From Bradyrhizobium japonicum USDA 6 (lineage in GTDB: Bacteria > Pseudomonadota > Alphaproteobacteria > Rhizobiales > Xanthobacteraceae), in contig NC_017249.1 of assembly GCF_000284375.1 (NCBI RefSeq), positions 930,001-994,000 of the forward strand: a stretch of 64,000 nt of DNA. Reading direction: 5' to 3'. Under the pieces are notes generated by a model. That model had not been told where the DNA came from. It saw nothing but the letters and a program-made list of their open reading frames with translations, and did not search any database. Positions 8,077-17,331 of this stretch are shown here, piece by piece (the stretch's first letter is position 1; the number at the start of each line of letters is the position of its first letter). Both the position numbers and the translations under genes were made by a program.

Positions 8077-9126
8077 TCAGGCCGATTTGCGCGGGGTGCG
8101 GCCAGGAACCGGCTCCCGGCCGTGACAGGCGAATTCGGCAAGCAGGCGTTCGGAGCAGATGATGCGGTTGCGGCCGAGCCGTTTTGCCGCATAGAGCGCT
8201 TCGTCGGCTGCACCCAGCAGCCGGTCGGGGCTGCCGTCGGCCTCGGTGGGAATATGGCTGGCGACGCCGACGCTGAGGGTGACGTGGTCGCCGGCGCCAA
8301 CAGCTCCATGAGCGATCCGCAAGGCCATGACGGCACGGCGGATCTCCTCGGCGATGGCGCAGGCGGCATCGCAATCCATGTCGGGCAGGATCAGCGCGAA
8401 CTCTTCCCCGCCATAGCGGCTGGCGAGGTCGAGCGGACGCACGGCATGGCGGCTGACGACATCAGCGACCGCGCGCAGGCATTCGTCGCCGCTCTGGTGG
8501 CCGTGCCGGTCGTTGAACAGCTTGAAATGATCGACGTCGACGAACAGCAGCGCCATCGGCTTCTGCGTCCGCTGGGCGCGGGCCCATTCGCTCATCAGCA
8601 TCTGGTCGAAGGCGCGCCGGTTCGACAGGCCGGTCAGCCCGTCCTTGGTGGCGAGCTCCTTCAGCGCCATCTCGGCGCGCTTCTGATCGGTGAGGTCGCG
8701 CAGCGTCTCCACCACGGCGATCAGCTGGCCGGCCTCGTCGTGGATGGGGCCGGCGTCGATCGCGAGATAGAGCTGGCTGCCGAGCTTGGGCATCACGCAC
8801 CAGTTCTCCGCGGAAAAGCCGAGCCCGTTGTGGCCGCGTGCGGCATATTCCGGATAAAACTCCGGCAGCTGCTCGGGACGGTCGAGCGCCACGAGGTCGG
8901 CGAGGCAGGGGCGCCGGGTCTCGTAGAAGGCCTGCCAGTGTTTCGTCGTGCCGATCACCTCCGCGGCGGGGACGCCGGTCAGCCGCTCGCAGGCTCTGTT
9001 CCAGATCACGACGCGGCGCTTGGGGTCGATCACGAAGGTCGGCACCACCAGATGCTGCATCAGCCGCACGGCATAGGAATCCGCGACGTCGACGGCTTTC
9101 GCTGATGTTTTCCGCGGCTTCGCCAT
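8077..9126 (-). CDS. PAS-GGDEF diguanylate cyclase
   Basis: This 349-residue cytosolic protein makes cyclic di-GMP from two GTP. A PAS domain occupies roughly residues 20-150 (WNRACERLTGVPAAEVIG is typical). A GGDEF domain follows with the active-site signature RYGGEEF. An RxxD product-inhibition site (RPLD) sits five residues before GGEEF, so the enzyme should be active and feedback-inhibited. The start ATG 9126 was chosen over an upstream in-frame codon because it lies 1 nt after the stop (9128-9130) of the larger GGDEF-EAL gene, indicating translational coupling. Synthase and bifunctional enzyme are thus made together. The signal sensed by the PAS domain is unknown. Confidence 0.9.
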   Translation of the reverse strand: MAKPRKTSAKAVDVADSYAVRLMQHLVVPTFVIDPKRRVVIWNRACERLTGVPAAEVIGTTKHWQAFYETRRPCLADLVALDRPEQLPEFYPEYAARGHNGLGFSAENWCVMPKLGSQLYLAIDAGPIHDEAGQLIAVVETLRDLTDQKRAEMALKELATKDGLTGLSNRRAFDQMLMSEWARAQRTQKPMALLFVDVDHFKLFNDRHGHQSGDECLRAVADVVSRHAVRPLDLASRYGGEEFALILPDMDCDAACAIAEEIRRAVMALRIAHGAVGAGDHVTLSVGVASHIPTEADGSPDRLLGAADEALYAAKRLGRNRIICSERLLAEFACHGREPVPGRTPRKSA

Positions 9127-9127
9127 C

Positions 9128-12100
9128 TCAGGCCACCGCCGCCACCGGCGCGGCATCGTGCGGACCGAACAGCTTTCGCACTTCAGTGGCCGGCTTCGGT
9201 TTGCTGAACAGATAACCCTGCATCTCCGTGCAGCCGAGCGCGCGCAGCATCTCGCGCTGCGCCTCGGTCTCGACGCCCTCGGCGACGGTGGTCATGTGGC
9301 TCGCCGCGGCGATGTTCACCACCGCCTGCACGATCACGGGCGCGCCGCTGGTCTCCGCGATGTCGGCGACGAAGCAGCGGTCGATCTTGATCTTGTCGAA
9401 CGGGAAGCGCTTCAGATAGCTCAGCGAGGAATAGCCGGTGCCGAAATCGTCGAGCGCGATGCGTACGCCGATGGACCGGAGCTGGTGCAGGATCGAGAGC
9501 GCGGCCTCGTCGTCGCGGATCAGCACGGCCTCGGTGATTTCGAGCTCGAGCCGGGAGGGGGCGAGCCCGGAGGCGGCGAGTGCGCCGGCAATCCGCAGCG
9601 CCAGCGTGTCGCATTTGAGCTGCACCGGCGAGACGTTGACCGCAATCCGCACATGCGCCGGCCAGGTCGCGGCCTCGTTGCAGGCCATGCGCAGCACCCA
9701 GTCGCCGAGCTCGTTGATCAGGCCGGTATCCTCGGCGATCGGAATGAACTCCGCCGGCGACACCCAGCCGCGTTCGGGATGCCGCCAGCGCAGCAGCGCC
9801 TCGCAGCCCGACACGTCGTTGGTGCGCAGGTCGACCAGCGGCTGGTAGTGGATCTCGAAGCCGCCATTCACCAGCGCCTGGCGCAAATCCTGCTCCATGG
9901 TCAGGCGCGCCTTGGCGCTCGCATCCATCGCCGGCTCGAAGAAACGATGGGTGCGGCGTCCTTCGGCCTTGGCGCCATACATCGCAAGATCGGCGTGCTT
10001 GATCAGCTGGTCGAGATCGGTCCCGTCCTGCGGCGCCAGCGCGATGCCGATGCTGGCGTCGGTGGAGAGCTGATGGCCGAGGCAGTGATAGGGCTGGCGG
10101 ATCGCCTCGTAGATCCGCGTCACGAATGACAGCACATCCGCAGAAGACTGGATTCCGCTCTGGATCACGGCGAATTCGTCGCCACCGAGCCGCGCGATCA
10201 GGTCGCTCTTCTTGAGGCAGCCGCGCAGCCGGGTCGCGATCGCCTTCAGCAGCTCGTCGCCGACGTGATGGCCGAGCGAATCGTTGATGCCCTTGAATTC
10301 GTCGACGTCGATATAGAGCAGCGCGAACTGCTCGCCGCCGGCGACCTTCGCCAGCTCGCGCTCGATCTGGTCGCGGAACAGCGTGCGGTTCGGCAGGTCG
10401 GTGAGCGCATCGTAATGCGCCATATGCGCGATCTTCTCATGGGCGCGCCGCCGCTCGGTGACATCCTCGACGACGCTGATGAGGTAACGCGGCTCGCCGG
10501 ACTTGTCGCGAATGCCGATCCGGGTCGAGGTGATGTAGCGCGGTCCCTTGGTCTGGCTCTGCCAGGCGTGCTCGTCCTTGAACAATACCCCGGGCGCCTG
10601 CAGCGCCTTGCTGTCGTCGTCGGTGACGATCCTGGCGGCGGCCTCCGGATACATGTCGAAGGGAGTCTTGCCGACGATGACGTCACCCGACTGGCCGAAC
10701 TGTTCCTCGGCGGTCCGGTTGACCAGCAGATATTGCCGCGTCAGGGCATCCTTCACCGTGATCTGCGAGGGGATGTGATCGATGATCTCGCGCAGGAACA
10801 TGTAGTTGCGGTCGCGTTCCTGCTCCAGATTGCGCCGCTCGGTGATTTCCTCGATGGTGGCGACCCATCCGCCCTGCGCCAGCGGGGTGTTGATGACCTG
10901 GAAGGCGCGGCCGTTGGGCAGTTCGTGGATCCTGCTGGAAACCTTGCCTTCGGCGACGACCCGCATCACATCGGCGCAAAACGTCTCGACGTCGCCGCCG
11001 AACGCGCCACGCTCCTTGCGATGCTGCATCGCCTCGCGGATGTGACAGCCGGGCTTGATGACGTCGTGGGACAGGCCGAACATCTCGGAGTAGCGGCGGT
11101 TGCAGGTGACGATAAATCCGGCAGCGTCGTACAGGATCAGCCCTTGCGACATGTTGTTCAGGGCGGTGTCGAGCCGCAGCCGTTCCGCTTCGATCCGCTC
11201 CTGGGCTTCCCGGTTCTGCCGGCTGATCTGGCGGATGATCAGGAAGAGGATCAACGCGATCACGATCGCCGAAAGCGTTGCCGTGGTGACCATGAAGCCG
11301 GTCTGCTGACGCCAGTCGGCCAGCGCGGCGCTCGTGGTGTTGGTCGCGACGATGACCAGCGGGAAATGCGACAGCGAGGCCCCCGAGCCGAGGCGGTCCT
11401 CGCCGTCGATCGGACCCTTGACGCGCAGCGTGTGCCGTCCGCCCTCGGCCAGCATCTTGCGCATCAGCGGCGCGTCCTTGAAATTCCTGCCGATCAGCTC
11501 TTCGACATGCGGATAGCGCGCCAGCATCTTGCCTTCGCGATCGAACAGCGAGATCGCCGTACCCTCCGCAAGCGCGACAGATGCGAAATACTGTTGGTAG
11601 CTGTCCGGATCGATCCGCCGGACCATGGCGCCGAGGAAGGTGCCGTCCGCGCCGCTCAGCCGCCGCGCGACGATCGTGGTCCATTTTCCGATGATGAAGC
11701 TGCGGACCGATTCCAGGATGACCGGTTCGGCCATCGGGTCGGATTTGAACGTCTGGAAATAGGCGCGCGAGGAGACGTTGATCTTGGGCAGCGGCTGGGC
11801 CCGCGACCAGTTGATCAGCTCGCCGTCGGCATCGTAGATCGCGATGTCGCCGAGATAAGAGACGGAGCTGATCTTGCTCCGGAGCATCTGGTTCGTCGCG
11901 AGCCCGGACATGCGCTCGCGGAACATCGCCGGCGAGGTGATCTCCGGCAGGTTCATCTGCCCGATCAGGTCGGCGGCGACGACGTCGGAATCCTGGAATT
12001 GCTGATCGAAGTGTCGCGCGATCAGCTGCACCGTGTTTTCAAGCTCGCGCTCGCGGTTGGCCAGGGTGCGCTCGCGGAATTCGCCGACGGCCATGGCGGT

Positions 12101-12238
12101 CACGGCGAAGATCCCGGCGACCAGCAACACGCCGCACAGGGTCAGCCAGAGGACAGGACCACGCCGCGCCAAGGCCGCCCAGCCGTTGGTCGCGGCTGAT
12201 GACATTCCGGCTGTCGCCGTGGAAAAGACCTGGCGCAT
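9128..12238 (-). CDS. Membrane-bound sensor with PAS-PAS-GGDEF-EAL (c-di-GMP synthase/phosphodiesterase)
   Basis: ATG 12238 is preceded by a strong GGGAGGGGG. The 1036-residue protein has a transmembrane segment near residues 28-50 and a periplasmic double-Cache-like sensor of about 230 residues (it contains SRAYFQTFK). A second membrane helix follows (around ATLSAIVIALILFLII), then two PAS domains, GGDEF and EAL. The cyclase signature is RLGGDEF. The inhibition site position reads KKSD, so the RxxD site is lost. The EAL domain keeps CEALLRWRHP, NVSP, ExTE, DDFGTGYSSL, KIDR and AEGVET, consistent with an active c-di-GMP phosphodiesterase. Which activity dominates cannot be told from sequence. 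Its stop is 1 nt from the start of the next gene, another GGDEF protein. Confidence 0.9.
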   Translation of the reverse strand: MRQVFSTATAGMSSAATNGWAALARRGPVLWLTLCGVLLVAGIFAVTAMAVGEFRERTLANRERELENTVQLIARHFDQQFQDSDVVAADLIGQMNLPEITSPAMFRERMSGLATNQMLRSKISSVSYLGDIAIYDADGELINWSRAQPLPKINVSSRAYFQTFKSDPMAEPVILESVRSFIIGKWTTIVARRLSGADGTFLGAMVRRIDPDSYQQYFASVALAEGTAISLFDREGKMLARYPHVEELIGRNFKDAPLMRKMLAEGGRHTLRVKGPIDGEDRLGSGASLSHFPLVIVATNTTSAALADWRQQTGFMVTTATLSAIVIALILFLIIRQISRQNREAQERIEAERLRLDTALNNMSQGLILYDAAGFIVTCNRRYSEMFGLSHDVIKPGCHIREAMQHRKERGAFGGDVETFCADVMRVVAEGKVSSRIHELPNGRAFQVINTPLAQGGWVATIEEITERRNLEQERDRNYMFLREIIDHIPSQITVKDALTRQYLLVNRTAEEQFGQSGDVIVGKTPFDMYPEAAARIVTDDDSKALQAPGVLFKDEHAWQSQTKGPRYITSTRIGIRDKSGEPRYLISVVEDVTERRRAHEKIAHMAHYDALTDLPNRTLFRDQIERELAKVAGGEQFALLYIDVDEFKGINDSLGHHVGDELLKAIATRLRGCLKKSDLIARLGGDEFAVIQSGIQSSADVLSFVTRIYEAIRQPYHCLGHQLSTDASIGIALAPQDGTDLDQLIKHADLAMYGAKAEGRRTHRFFEPAMDASAKARLTMEQDLRQALVNGGFEIHYQPLVDLRTNDVSGCEALLRWRHPERGWVSPAEFIPIAEDTGLINELGDWVLRMACNEAATWPAHVRIAVNVSPVQLKCDTLALRIAGALAASGLAPSRLELEITEAVLIRDDEAALSILHQLRSIGVRIALDDFGTGYSSLSYLKRFPFDKIKIDRCFVADIAETSGAPVIVQAVVNIAAASHMTTVAEGVETEAQREMLRALGCTEMQGYLFSKPKPATEVRKLFGPHDAAPVAAVA

Positions 12239-12285
12239 TCCCCCTCCCTGGAAGGACAGGAATACACCGCACAAATGGCGCAAAC

Positions 12286-12308
12286 CTTAGGAAAGCCAGT
12301 TACCTAAG
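12286..12308. promoter_or_regulatory. Inverted repeat upstream of the GGDEF-EAL gene, possible operator
   Basis: CTTAGG (12286-12291) and CCTAAG (12303-12308) are perfect inverted arms with an 11-bp spacer, about 50 nt upstream of the ATG at 12238. The arrangement fits a dimeric regulator site. Nothing else supports it. Confidence 0.25.
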
Positions 12309-12412
12309 CATTAATCCGGTTGTGTAGTCGCGCCCGTATGTCGTGAGGCGGGAATCACGTCGCGGTTGTACCGTGCCCATCACAACCGCTGCGCTGCATC
12401 ATTAATGCCGGC

Positions 12413-13498
12413 TTAATGCGACGCGCTCGCGCTCTTGTCGCGGCCGGCATTGCGAAGACGTCCGACGACGCCGGTCGGGAAGAAGTAGACGCTGGCGATG
12501 AACAGCAGCCCAAGCCACAGCAGCCAGCGGTCGGGATGCAACAGCCCCGGCAGCAACGGCAGGCCGGCTTCGCTCGCCGCCTTGGAGGCGACGCCCATCA
12601 GCGATTGCAGATAGTTCTGGGCGAGGATGAAGATGGTGGCGCCGATGATCGCGCCGTAGATCGTGCCCATGCCGCCGATCACCACCATCAACAGAATGTC
12701 CAGCATGATCGAGAAGCTGAGCGAGGTGTCGGGGCCGGCATAGCGCAGCCACAGCGCGTTCAAAATGCCGGCGCTGGCGGCGACCAGCGCGGCGAGGCAG
12801 TTGGCGTAGGTCAGGTGGAAGACGGTGCGAAAGCCGAGCGCCTCGGCGCGAAAGCGGTTCTCGCGGATCGCCTGGAGCACGCGTCCGAACGGCGAGTTCA
12901 CGACGCGCAACAGAGCGAGGATCATCAGGGCCGAGACGGCGAACACCAGGTAGAAGGTGAGGATGCGGCCGTTGATCTCGAATCCGAACAGGTTTTTGGA
13001 GATCAGCACCGTGCCGGGCCGCAGCAACTCCGGCAGCTGAAAGCTGCGTCCGTCCTCGCCGCCGGTCAGCCAGGAGAGCTGCGAGGCCAGCACCTGGAAG
13101 GCGGATGCGACCGCGAGCGTGATCATGGCAAAGAAGATCGCGGCGACCCGCAGCGAGAACAGGCCGATCGCGAGCGCGAGCAGCGCCGCGAGCGGCAGGC
13201 CGACGACGATGCCGGTCGCGACCGCGGCCCAGTTCGGACCCATCCCGTATAGCGCGATCGCGATGGCGTAGCTGCCGATGCCGTAGAACATGGTGTGGGC
13301 GAACGACACCGAGCCGGTATAGCCGAGCAGGAGGTCGTAGGAGGCGACCAGCGCAGCGAAGACGCAGATCTTGGCCGCGACGTTCAGCGCCTTGGCGCCC
13401 GGAAACAGGAACGGCGTCGCCGCCAGCGCCAGGATGATGAGGACGAGAACGAGCGTGAGCACGCGGCTCTTCGGCGGATCGCCCGACAGGAGCATCAT
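12413..13498 (-). CDS. livM: Branched-chain amino acid type ABC transporter permease LivM
   Basis: This 361-residue integral membrane protein has about nine hydrophobic helices. It carries the LivM signature around SYDLLLGYTGSVSFAHTMFYGIGSYA (shown here only as a landmark near residues 50-70) and GGMGTIYG near the end. It pairs with LivH to form the translocation pore of a HAAT-family importer. The start is the ATG at 13498 or the adjacent ATG at 13495; the first overlaps the livH stop as ATGA, so a longer N-terminal extension is rejected. It is the last gene of the operon SBP-livG-livF-livH-livM. The substrate may be a branched-chain amino acid, an amide or an aromatic acid; permeases do not reveal which. 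Confidence 0.88.
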   Translation of the reverse strand: MMLLSGDPPKSRVLTLVLVLIILALAATPFLFPGAKALNVAAKICVFAALVASYDLLLGYTGSVSFAHTMFYGIGSYAIAIALYGMGPNWAAVATGIVVGLPLAALLALAIGLFSLRVAAIFFAMITLAVASAFQVLASQLSWLTGGEDGRSFQLPELLRPGTVLISKNLFGFEINGRILTFYLVFAVSALMILALLRVVNSPFGRVLQAIRENRFRAEALGFRTVFHLTYANCLAALVAASAGILNALWLRYAGPDTSLSFSIMLDILLMVVIGGMGTIYGAIIGATIFILAQNYLQSLMGVASKAASEAGLPLLPGLLHPDRWLLWLGLLFIASVYFFPTGVVGRLRNAGRDKSASASH

Positions 13499-14505
13499 CG
13501 GCTGGTCACCGCATAGAGGCCGCGCGGGCGCCACATCAGAATGGCGACCATCAGCAGGATGTTGGAGACGAGGGCGAGTTTTGGCACCAGGAAGCCGCCG
13601 TAATTGGCCACCATCGCGACCAGGATGGCGCCGATGAAGCAGCCGCCGATCGAGCCGAGGCCGCCGATGATGACGACGATGAAAATCAAGACGGTGAGGT
13701 CATCGCTCATGGAGGCGTGGACCTGCTCGCGATAGAGCGCCCACATCACGCCGCCGAGGCCGGCGAGCGCCGATCCCGTCATGAACACGCCGAGGAACAG
13801 GCGGCGGATGCGATAGCCGAGCGCCTCGACCATCTCGCGGTTCTCGACGCCGGCGCGGATCAGCAAGCCGAGCTTGGTGCGGTTGAGCACGAGCTGGATC
13901 GCGATGAAGACGGCAAGCCCGATCAGCATCGCTAGCACGCGGTATTTGGCGATCGCGACGTCGCCGAGGATGAAGGAGCCCCGCAGCGATGTCGGCAGCG
14001 GCATCGGGATGATCTGCGGCCCCCACAGCGCATAGAGCGTCTGCTCGGCGACGATCAGGCCGCCCGTCGTCATCAGGATCTGCTTCAGATGCTGGCCGTA
14101 GACGGGCAGGATCAGCACGCGCTCGACGACCAGGCCGAGCGCGCCGGACACTGCCATCGACAGCAACGCTGCCGGCGCCAGCACTGCGAGGTTCATCCAC
14201 AGCGAATCCGCCTGCATCGAGGCCGCGAACGGCGCCAGCACGAGGGTTGCCACATAGGCGCCGACGGCGATGAAGGCGCCGTGGCCGAAATTGAGCACGT
14301 CCATCAGGCCGAACACCAGCGTCAGCCCCGAAGCCATGATGAAGATCATCATGCCCATGGCGAGACTCGCGGCGGTCAGCGTCAGCCAGGTGCTGGGTGA
14401 CCCCACCAGGGGGATCATCGCAAGCGCCAGTGCGATCGGCAGCAGGATCGGCGCGAGATCGCGCTTCGGCTTCGGCAGCGGATCATTTGCGGCGAGTTCA
14501 GTCAC
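13495..14505 (-). CDS. livH: Branched-chain amino acid type ABC transporter permease LivH
   Basis: GTG 14505 starts a 336-residue membrane protein. It overlaps the livF stop in the pattern GTGA. The open frame extends much further upstream, but those residues are an antisense or shifted shadow of livF. The family hallmark GLTLVFGLMDVLNFGHGAF appears near residue 60 and the conserved GGLGSIGG near residue 290. About eight or nine hydrophobic helices are visible. It forms the inner-membrane channel with LivM, energised by LivF and LivG. The N-terminal 30 residues before the first helix are polar and charged. Confidence 0.88.
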   Translation of the reverse strand: MTELAANDPLPKPKRDLAPILLPIALALAMIPLVGSPSTWLTLTAASLAMGMMIFIMASGLTLVFGLMDVLNFGHGAFIAVGAYVATLVLAPFAASMQADSLWMNLAVLAPAALLSMAVSGALGLVVERVLILPVYGQHLKQILMTTGGLIVAEQTLYALWGPQIIPMPLPTSLRGSFILGDVAIAKYRVLAMLIGLAVFIAIQLVLNRTKLGLLIRAGVENREMVEALGYRIRRLFLGVFMTGSALAGLGGVMWALYREQVHASMSDDLTVLIFIVVIIGGLGSIGGCFIGAILVAMVANYGGFLVPKLALVSNILLMVAILMWRPRGLYAVTSR

Positions 14506-15224
14506 TGATGCGCCTCCAGGCTCAGGCCGAGCAGCCGCTCCTGCAGCGGCACGTCGGCGGCGAGCGCCGCCATCTCGCCGCGATGGACGATGGTGCCGTT
14601 GTCCATGACCAGCACGTTGTCGCCGAGCTCGCGCGCGGCAAAGAAATTCTGTTCGACCAGCAGGATCGTCGCGCCCTTGCGCTTGATCTCCTTCAGGCAC
14701 TCGATCAGTGCCATGACGATCGCGGGCGCCAGCCCCTTGGTCGGCTCGTCGATCAGCAGCAGCTTGCGCGGCTCGACGATGGCGCGCGCGATCGACAACA
14801 TCTGCTTCTGCCCGCCCGAGAGGCTTCCCGCGCGCGACAGCCAGAACCGGCGCAGCGCGGGGAAGAAGCCGAAGATCCAGTCGAGCTGGGTATCGTCGAG
14901 CGGCCCGTCGCGCGCCGCCAGCACCAGGTTTTCCTTCACCGTGAGGTCGGAGAACACCGCCATGCTCTCCGGCACGTAGCCGACGCCGAGCCGCGCGATG
15001 TCGGGCGTGGCGCGGCTCTCGATGCGCTCGCCTGCGAGCGTGATTTCGCCGCTGGACGCCTGCCACAGGCCCATGATGGTGCGCAGCGTCGTGGTCTTGC
15101 CGGCGCCGTTGCGGCCGAGCAGCATGGTGGTCTGGCCCTGCGGGACCGCGAGGTCGATGCCCTGGAGGATATGGTAGCGGCCGATATGCGTGTGCACGCC
15201 AGAGAGTTTGAGCAGATCGGTCAT
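14502..15224 (-). CDS. livF: Branched-chain amino acid type ABC transporter ATPase LivF
   Basis: This 240-residue cytosolic ATPase has Walker A GRNGAGKTT, the signature LSGGQKQMLSIARA, Walker B LLLIDEPTKGLAP and the H-loop region ILLVEQNFF. The LAP and VEQN forms are characteristic of LivF rather than LivG. ATG 15224 overlaps the livG stop as ATGA, and the livF stop overlaps the livH start as GTGA, so the four transport genes are translationally chained. Confidence 0.92.
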   Translation of the reverse strand: MTDLLKLSGVHTHIGRYHILQGIDLAVPQGQTTMLLGRNGAGKTTTLRTIMGLWQASSGEITLAGERIESRATPDIARLGVGYVPESMAVFSDLTVKENLVLAARDGPLDDTQLDWIFGFFPALRRFWLSRAGSLSGGQKQMLSIARAIVEPRKLLLIDEPTKGLAPAIVMALIECLKEIKRKGATILLVEQNFFAARELGDNVLVMDNGTIVHRGEMAALAADVPLQERLLGLSLEAHQ

Positions 15225-15985
15225 GCGGCACTCTTTGGAGCAACGCCGAGATAGGCTTCCTGCACGATCGGCGAGGCGATCACCTCGGCCGGCGGCCCGT
15301 CGGCGACAAGTTGTCCGTTGTGCAGCACGATGATGCGGTCGGCGAGCGAGCGCACCACGTCCATCTTGTGCTCGACCAGGAGGATGATCTTGCTCTTGTC
15401 CTGCTTGAGCTGCGCGATCAGGTTCAGCACGACCGGCACCTCGTCGATGCTCATGCCCGCGGTCGGCTCGTCGAACATGAACACTTTGGGTTCGAGCGCG
15501 ATCATCAGCGCCACCTCGAGCTTGCGCTGGTCGCCATGCGACAGCGCAGTCGCGGCGACGCCGCGGCGATTGCCGAGTGCGACCTGGTCGAGGATGGCAT
15601 CGGCGCGTGCGATCAGGTCGCGGCGAACCATCCAGGGCCGCAGCATGTCGTAATGGGTGCCGCTGGCCGCCTGCACCGCGAGGCGGACGTTCTCTTCCAC
15701 GGTGAGGTTCGGAAACAGGTTGGTGAGCTGGAAGGCGCGGCCGAGGCCAGCGCGGGTGCGCAGTGGTGCGGAATGCTGGGTGATGTCGGTGCCGTCGAAC
15801 AGGATGCTGCCGTGTGAAGCGCGCAGCTGGCCCGAGATCAGGTTGAAATAGGTGGTCTTGCCGGCACCGTTCGGCCCGACGATGGCGGTGAGCTCGCCGG
15901 GGCGGAACGTGCAGGTGACGTTGTTGACCGCGACATGGCCGCCGAAGCGGATGGTGAGGTCGCGGGTTTCGAGGGAGAGCGTCAT
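15221..15985 (-). CDS. livG: Branched-chain amino acid type ABC transporter ATPase LivG
   Basis: This 254-residue ATPase has Walker A GPNGAGKTT, LSHGDQRKLEVA as the signature, and Walker B MFDEPTAGMS. The LSHG variant in place of LSGG is normal for LivG. The start is ATG 15985, encoding MTLSLETRDL. The long in-frame extension to 16147 runs through the palindromic repeat and is rejected. The 160-bp gap to the upstream SBP gene holds two strong hairpins, which may lower transport-gene expression relative to the binding protein. Confidence 0.9.
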   Translation of the reverse strand: MTLSLETRDLTIRFGGHVAVNNVTCTFRPGELTAIVGPNGAGKTTYFNLISGQLRASHGSILFDGTDITQHSAPLRTRAGLGRAFQLTNLFPNLTVEENVRLAVQAASGTHYDMLRPWMVRRDLIARADAILDQVALGNRRGVAATALSHGDQRKLEVALMIALEPKVFMFDEPTAGMSIDEVPVVLNLIAQLKQDKSKIILLVEHKMDVVRSLADRIIVLHNGQLVADGPPAEVIASPIVQEAYLGVAPKSAA

Positions 15986-16034
15986 TGTCTTGCAAATGAT
16001 GAGAGAGAAAATGTTTCCGCGATCTCGCTGCGCT

Positions 16035-16136
16035 CCCTCCCCGCTTGCGGGGAGGGGTGGGGAGAGGGTATCTCCACAGGCGAGGACCCCCAAGAGGTGA
16101 GAGCCCTCTCCCGGCCTCTCCCGCAAGCGGGAGAGG
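16035..16136. repeat. Pair of palindromes between the SBP gene and livG
   Basis: Two perfect 10-bp stems with 2-base loops are present. CCCTCCCCGC/GCGGGGAGGG lies at 16035-16056 and CCTCTCCCGC/GCGGGAGAGG at 16115-16136. Related GGGAGGGG palindromes occur at 55377-55409 and 57655-57824, so this is an intergenic repeat family. Either hairpin could also attenuate or stabilise the operon mRNA. Confidence 0.75.
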
Positions 16137-16146
16137 TGAAGATGCA

Positions 16147-17331
16147 CTACCGCTTGTTGCGGACCGGAACGTCCATGTCCTCGATCTTCAGCTCGCGCAC
16201 CGGCTCGAGCACGGCCCAGGCGACGTTCGGATCGACCTTAACCTTGAAGTGATACATGCTCTGCAGCGCCTGATGGTCCTCCTTGCGGAACACCATCTTG
16301 CCCTTCGGCGTGTCGAACTCCAGGCCTTCCATCGCCGTGATCAGCTTCTCGGTGTCGGTCGACTTCGCCTTGGTGACGGCGGCGACGACGGACATCGCGG
16401 CGGCGAAACCGCCCGCGGTGAAGAAGTCCGGCGGCGCGTTGAAGCGCTTCTGGTGCTCGGCGACCAGCCAGTCGTTCACCGGGTTCTTCGGGATCTCGTA
16501 GTAGTAATAGGTGGCGCCTTCCATGCCGGGCAGGCCCTTATACGCCGCGAGCGCCGGCAGGATGTTGCCGCCGGTGGAGAGCTCGATGCCGTAGCGCTTC
16601 GGGTCCATGTCCTGGAGTTTCGCCAGCGGATTGCCGGCGCCGGCCCAGATCACCCAGATCACCTTGCGGCCGGGCTTGTCCTTCAGCGCGTCGAACAGGC
16701 GCTGGCCGACCGCGGTGAAGTCGGTGGTGTTGGTCGGGGCGTATTCTTCCGCGGCGAGCGTCGCGCCGGTCTTGGCGAGCGCCTCCTTGAAGGCGGCGAC
16801 GCCGTCGCGGCCGAAGGCGTAGTCCTGCGCCAGCGTCGCCACGGTGACGCCCTGCTTGCCGATCGCGACCGCGTTCGAGATCGCGTCCTGCGAGGAGTTG
16901 CGCGCGGTGCGGAAGATGTAGCGATTCCACTTCTCGCCGGTAATCTGGTCCGCGACCGCGGGCTCGACGATCAGGATCTTCTTGTTCTCCTCGGCGACGG
17001 GCAGGATGGCGAGCGCCGCGGCCGACGAGGTCGTGCCGATCGCGATGTCGGCCTTGTCGTCCTGATAGGCTTCCGCGAGCGCGGCCTTCGACAGGTCGGG
17101 CTTGCCCTGGTCGTCCTTGGTGATGACGACGATCTTGCGGCCGTCGAGCGTCATGGTGCCCTTGGTGGCGTATTCAAAACCCATCTGCAGGCCGGTTTCG
17201 GTCTGCTTGGCATAGGCTTCGAGCGGGCCGGTCTTGCCGTAGATCAGCGCGACCTTGAGGTCGTCGGCCTGCGCGGAGGTGTTCGCGGCCAGGCCGAGGA
17301 TGGCTGCCGTGAGAATGAGCGATCGACGCAC
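16147..17331 (-). CDS. Periplasmic substrate-binding protein of the Liv-type ABC transporter
   Basis: GTG 17331 is preferred over the upstream ATG because AAGGAGG (reverse strand of 17340-17346) sits 8 nt before it, and because it gives a clean signal peptide (RRSLILTAAILGLAANTSAQA, cleaved after Ala-Gln-Ala). The mature part has the Peripla_BP_6 fold: DLKVALIYGKTGPLEAY at the start, a hinge region around GTTSSAAALAILPVAEENK, and FTAGGFAAAMSVVAA near the end. It captures a small ligand in the periplasm for LivHM. The ligand is not identifiable. The gene heads the operon and lies directly downstream of a sigma-54 activator gene on the same strand. Length 394 residues is normal. Confidence 0.88.
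   Translation of the reverse strand: MRRSLILTAAILGLAANTSAQADDLKVALIYGKTGPLEAYAKQTETGLQMGFEYATKGTMTLDGRKIVVITKDDQGKPDLSKAALAEAYQDDKADIAIGTTSSAAALAILPVAEENKKILIVEPAVADQITGEKWNRYIFRTARNSSQDAISNAVAIGKQGVTVATLAQDYAFGRDGVAAFKEALAKTGATLAAEEYAPTNTTDFTAVGQRLFDALKDKPGRKVIWVIWAGAGNPLAKLQDMDPKRYGIELSTGGNILPALAAYKGLPGMEGATYYYYEIPKNPVNDWLVAEHQKRFNAPPDFFTAGGFAAAMSVVAAVTKAKSTDTEKLITAMEGLEFDTPKGKMVFRKEDHQALQSMYHFKVKVDPNVAWAVLEPVRELKIEDMDVPVRNKR

Noticed and set aside
10265..12199. 644-codon open frame on the plus strand opposite the GGDEF-EAL gene
   Set aside because: High GC gives long antisense frames. The product is Asp/Arg/Gly-rich without domains, while the minus strand has full GGDEF, EAL and PAS motifs.
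14506..15243. N-terminal extension of the LivH frame by about 250 codons
   Set aside because: It overlaps livF in another frame, is Arg/His-rich and lacks any motif. GTG 14505 with the GTGA overlap fits the operon.
15986..16147. 54-residue N-terminal extension of LivG
   Set aside because: It translates the palindromic repeat, and ATG 15985 gives a standard LivG start.
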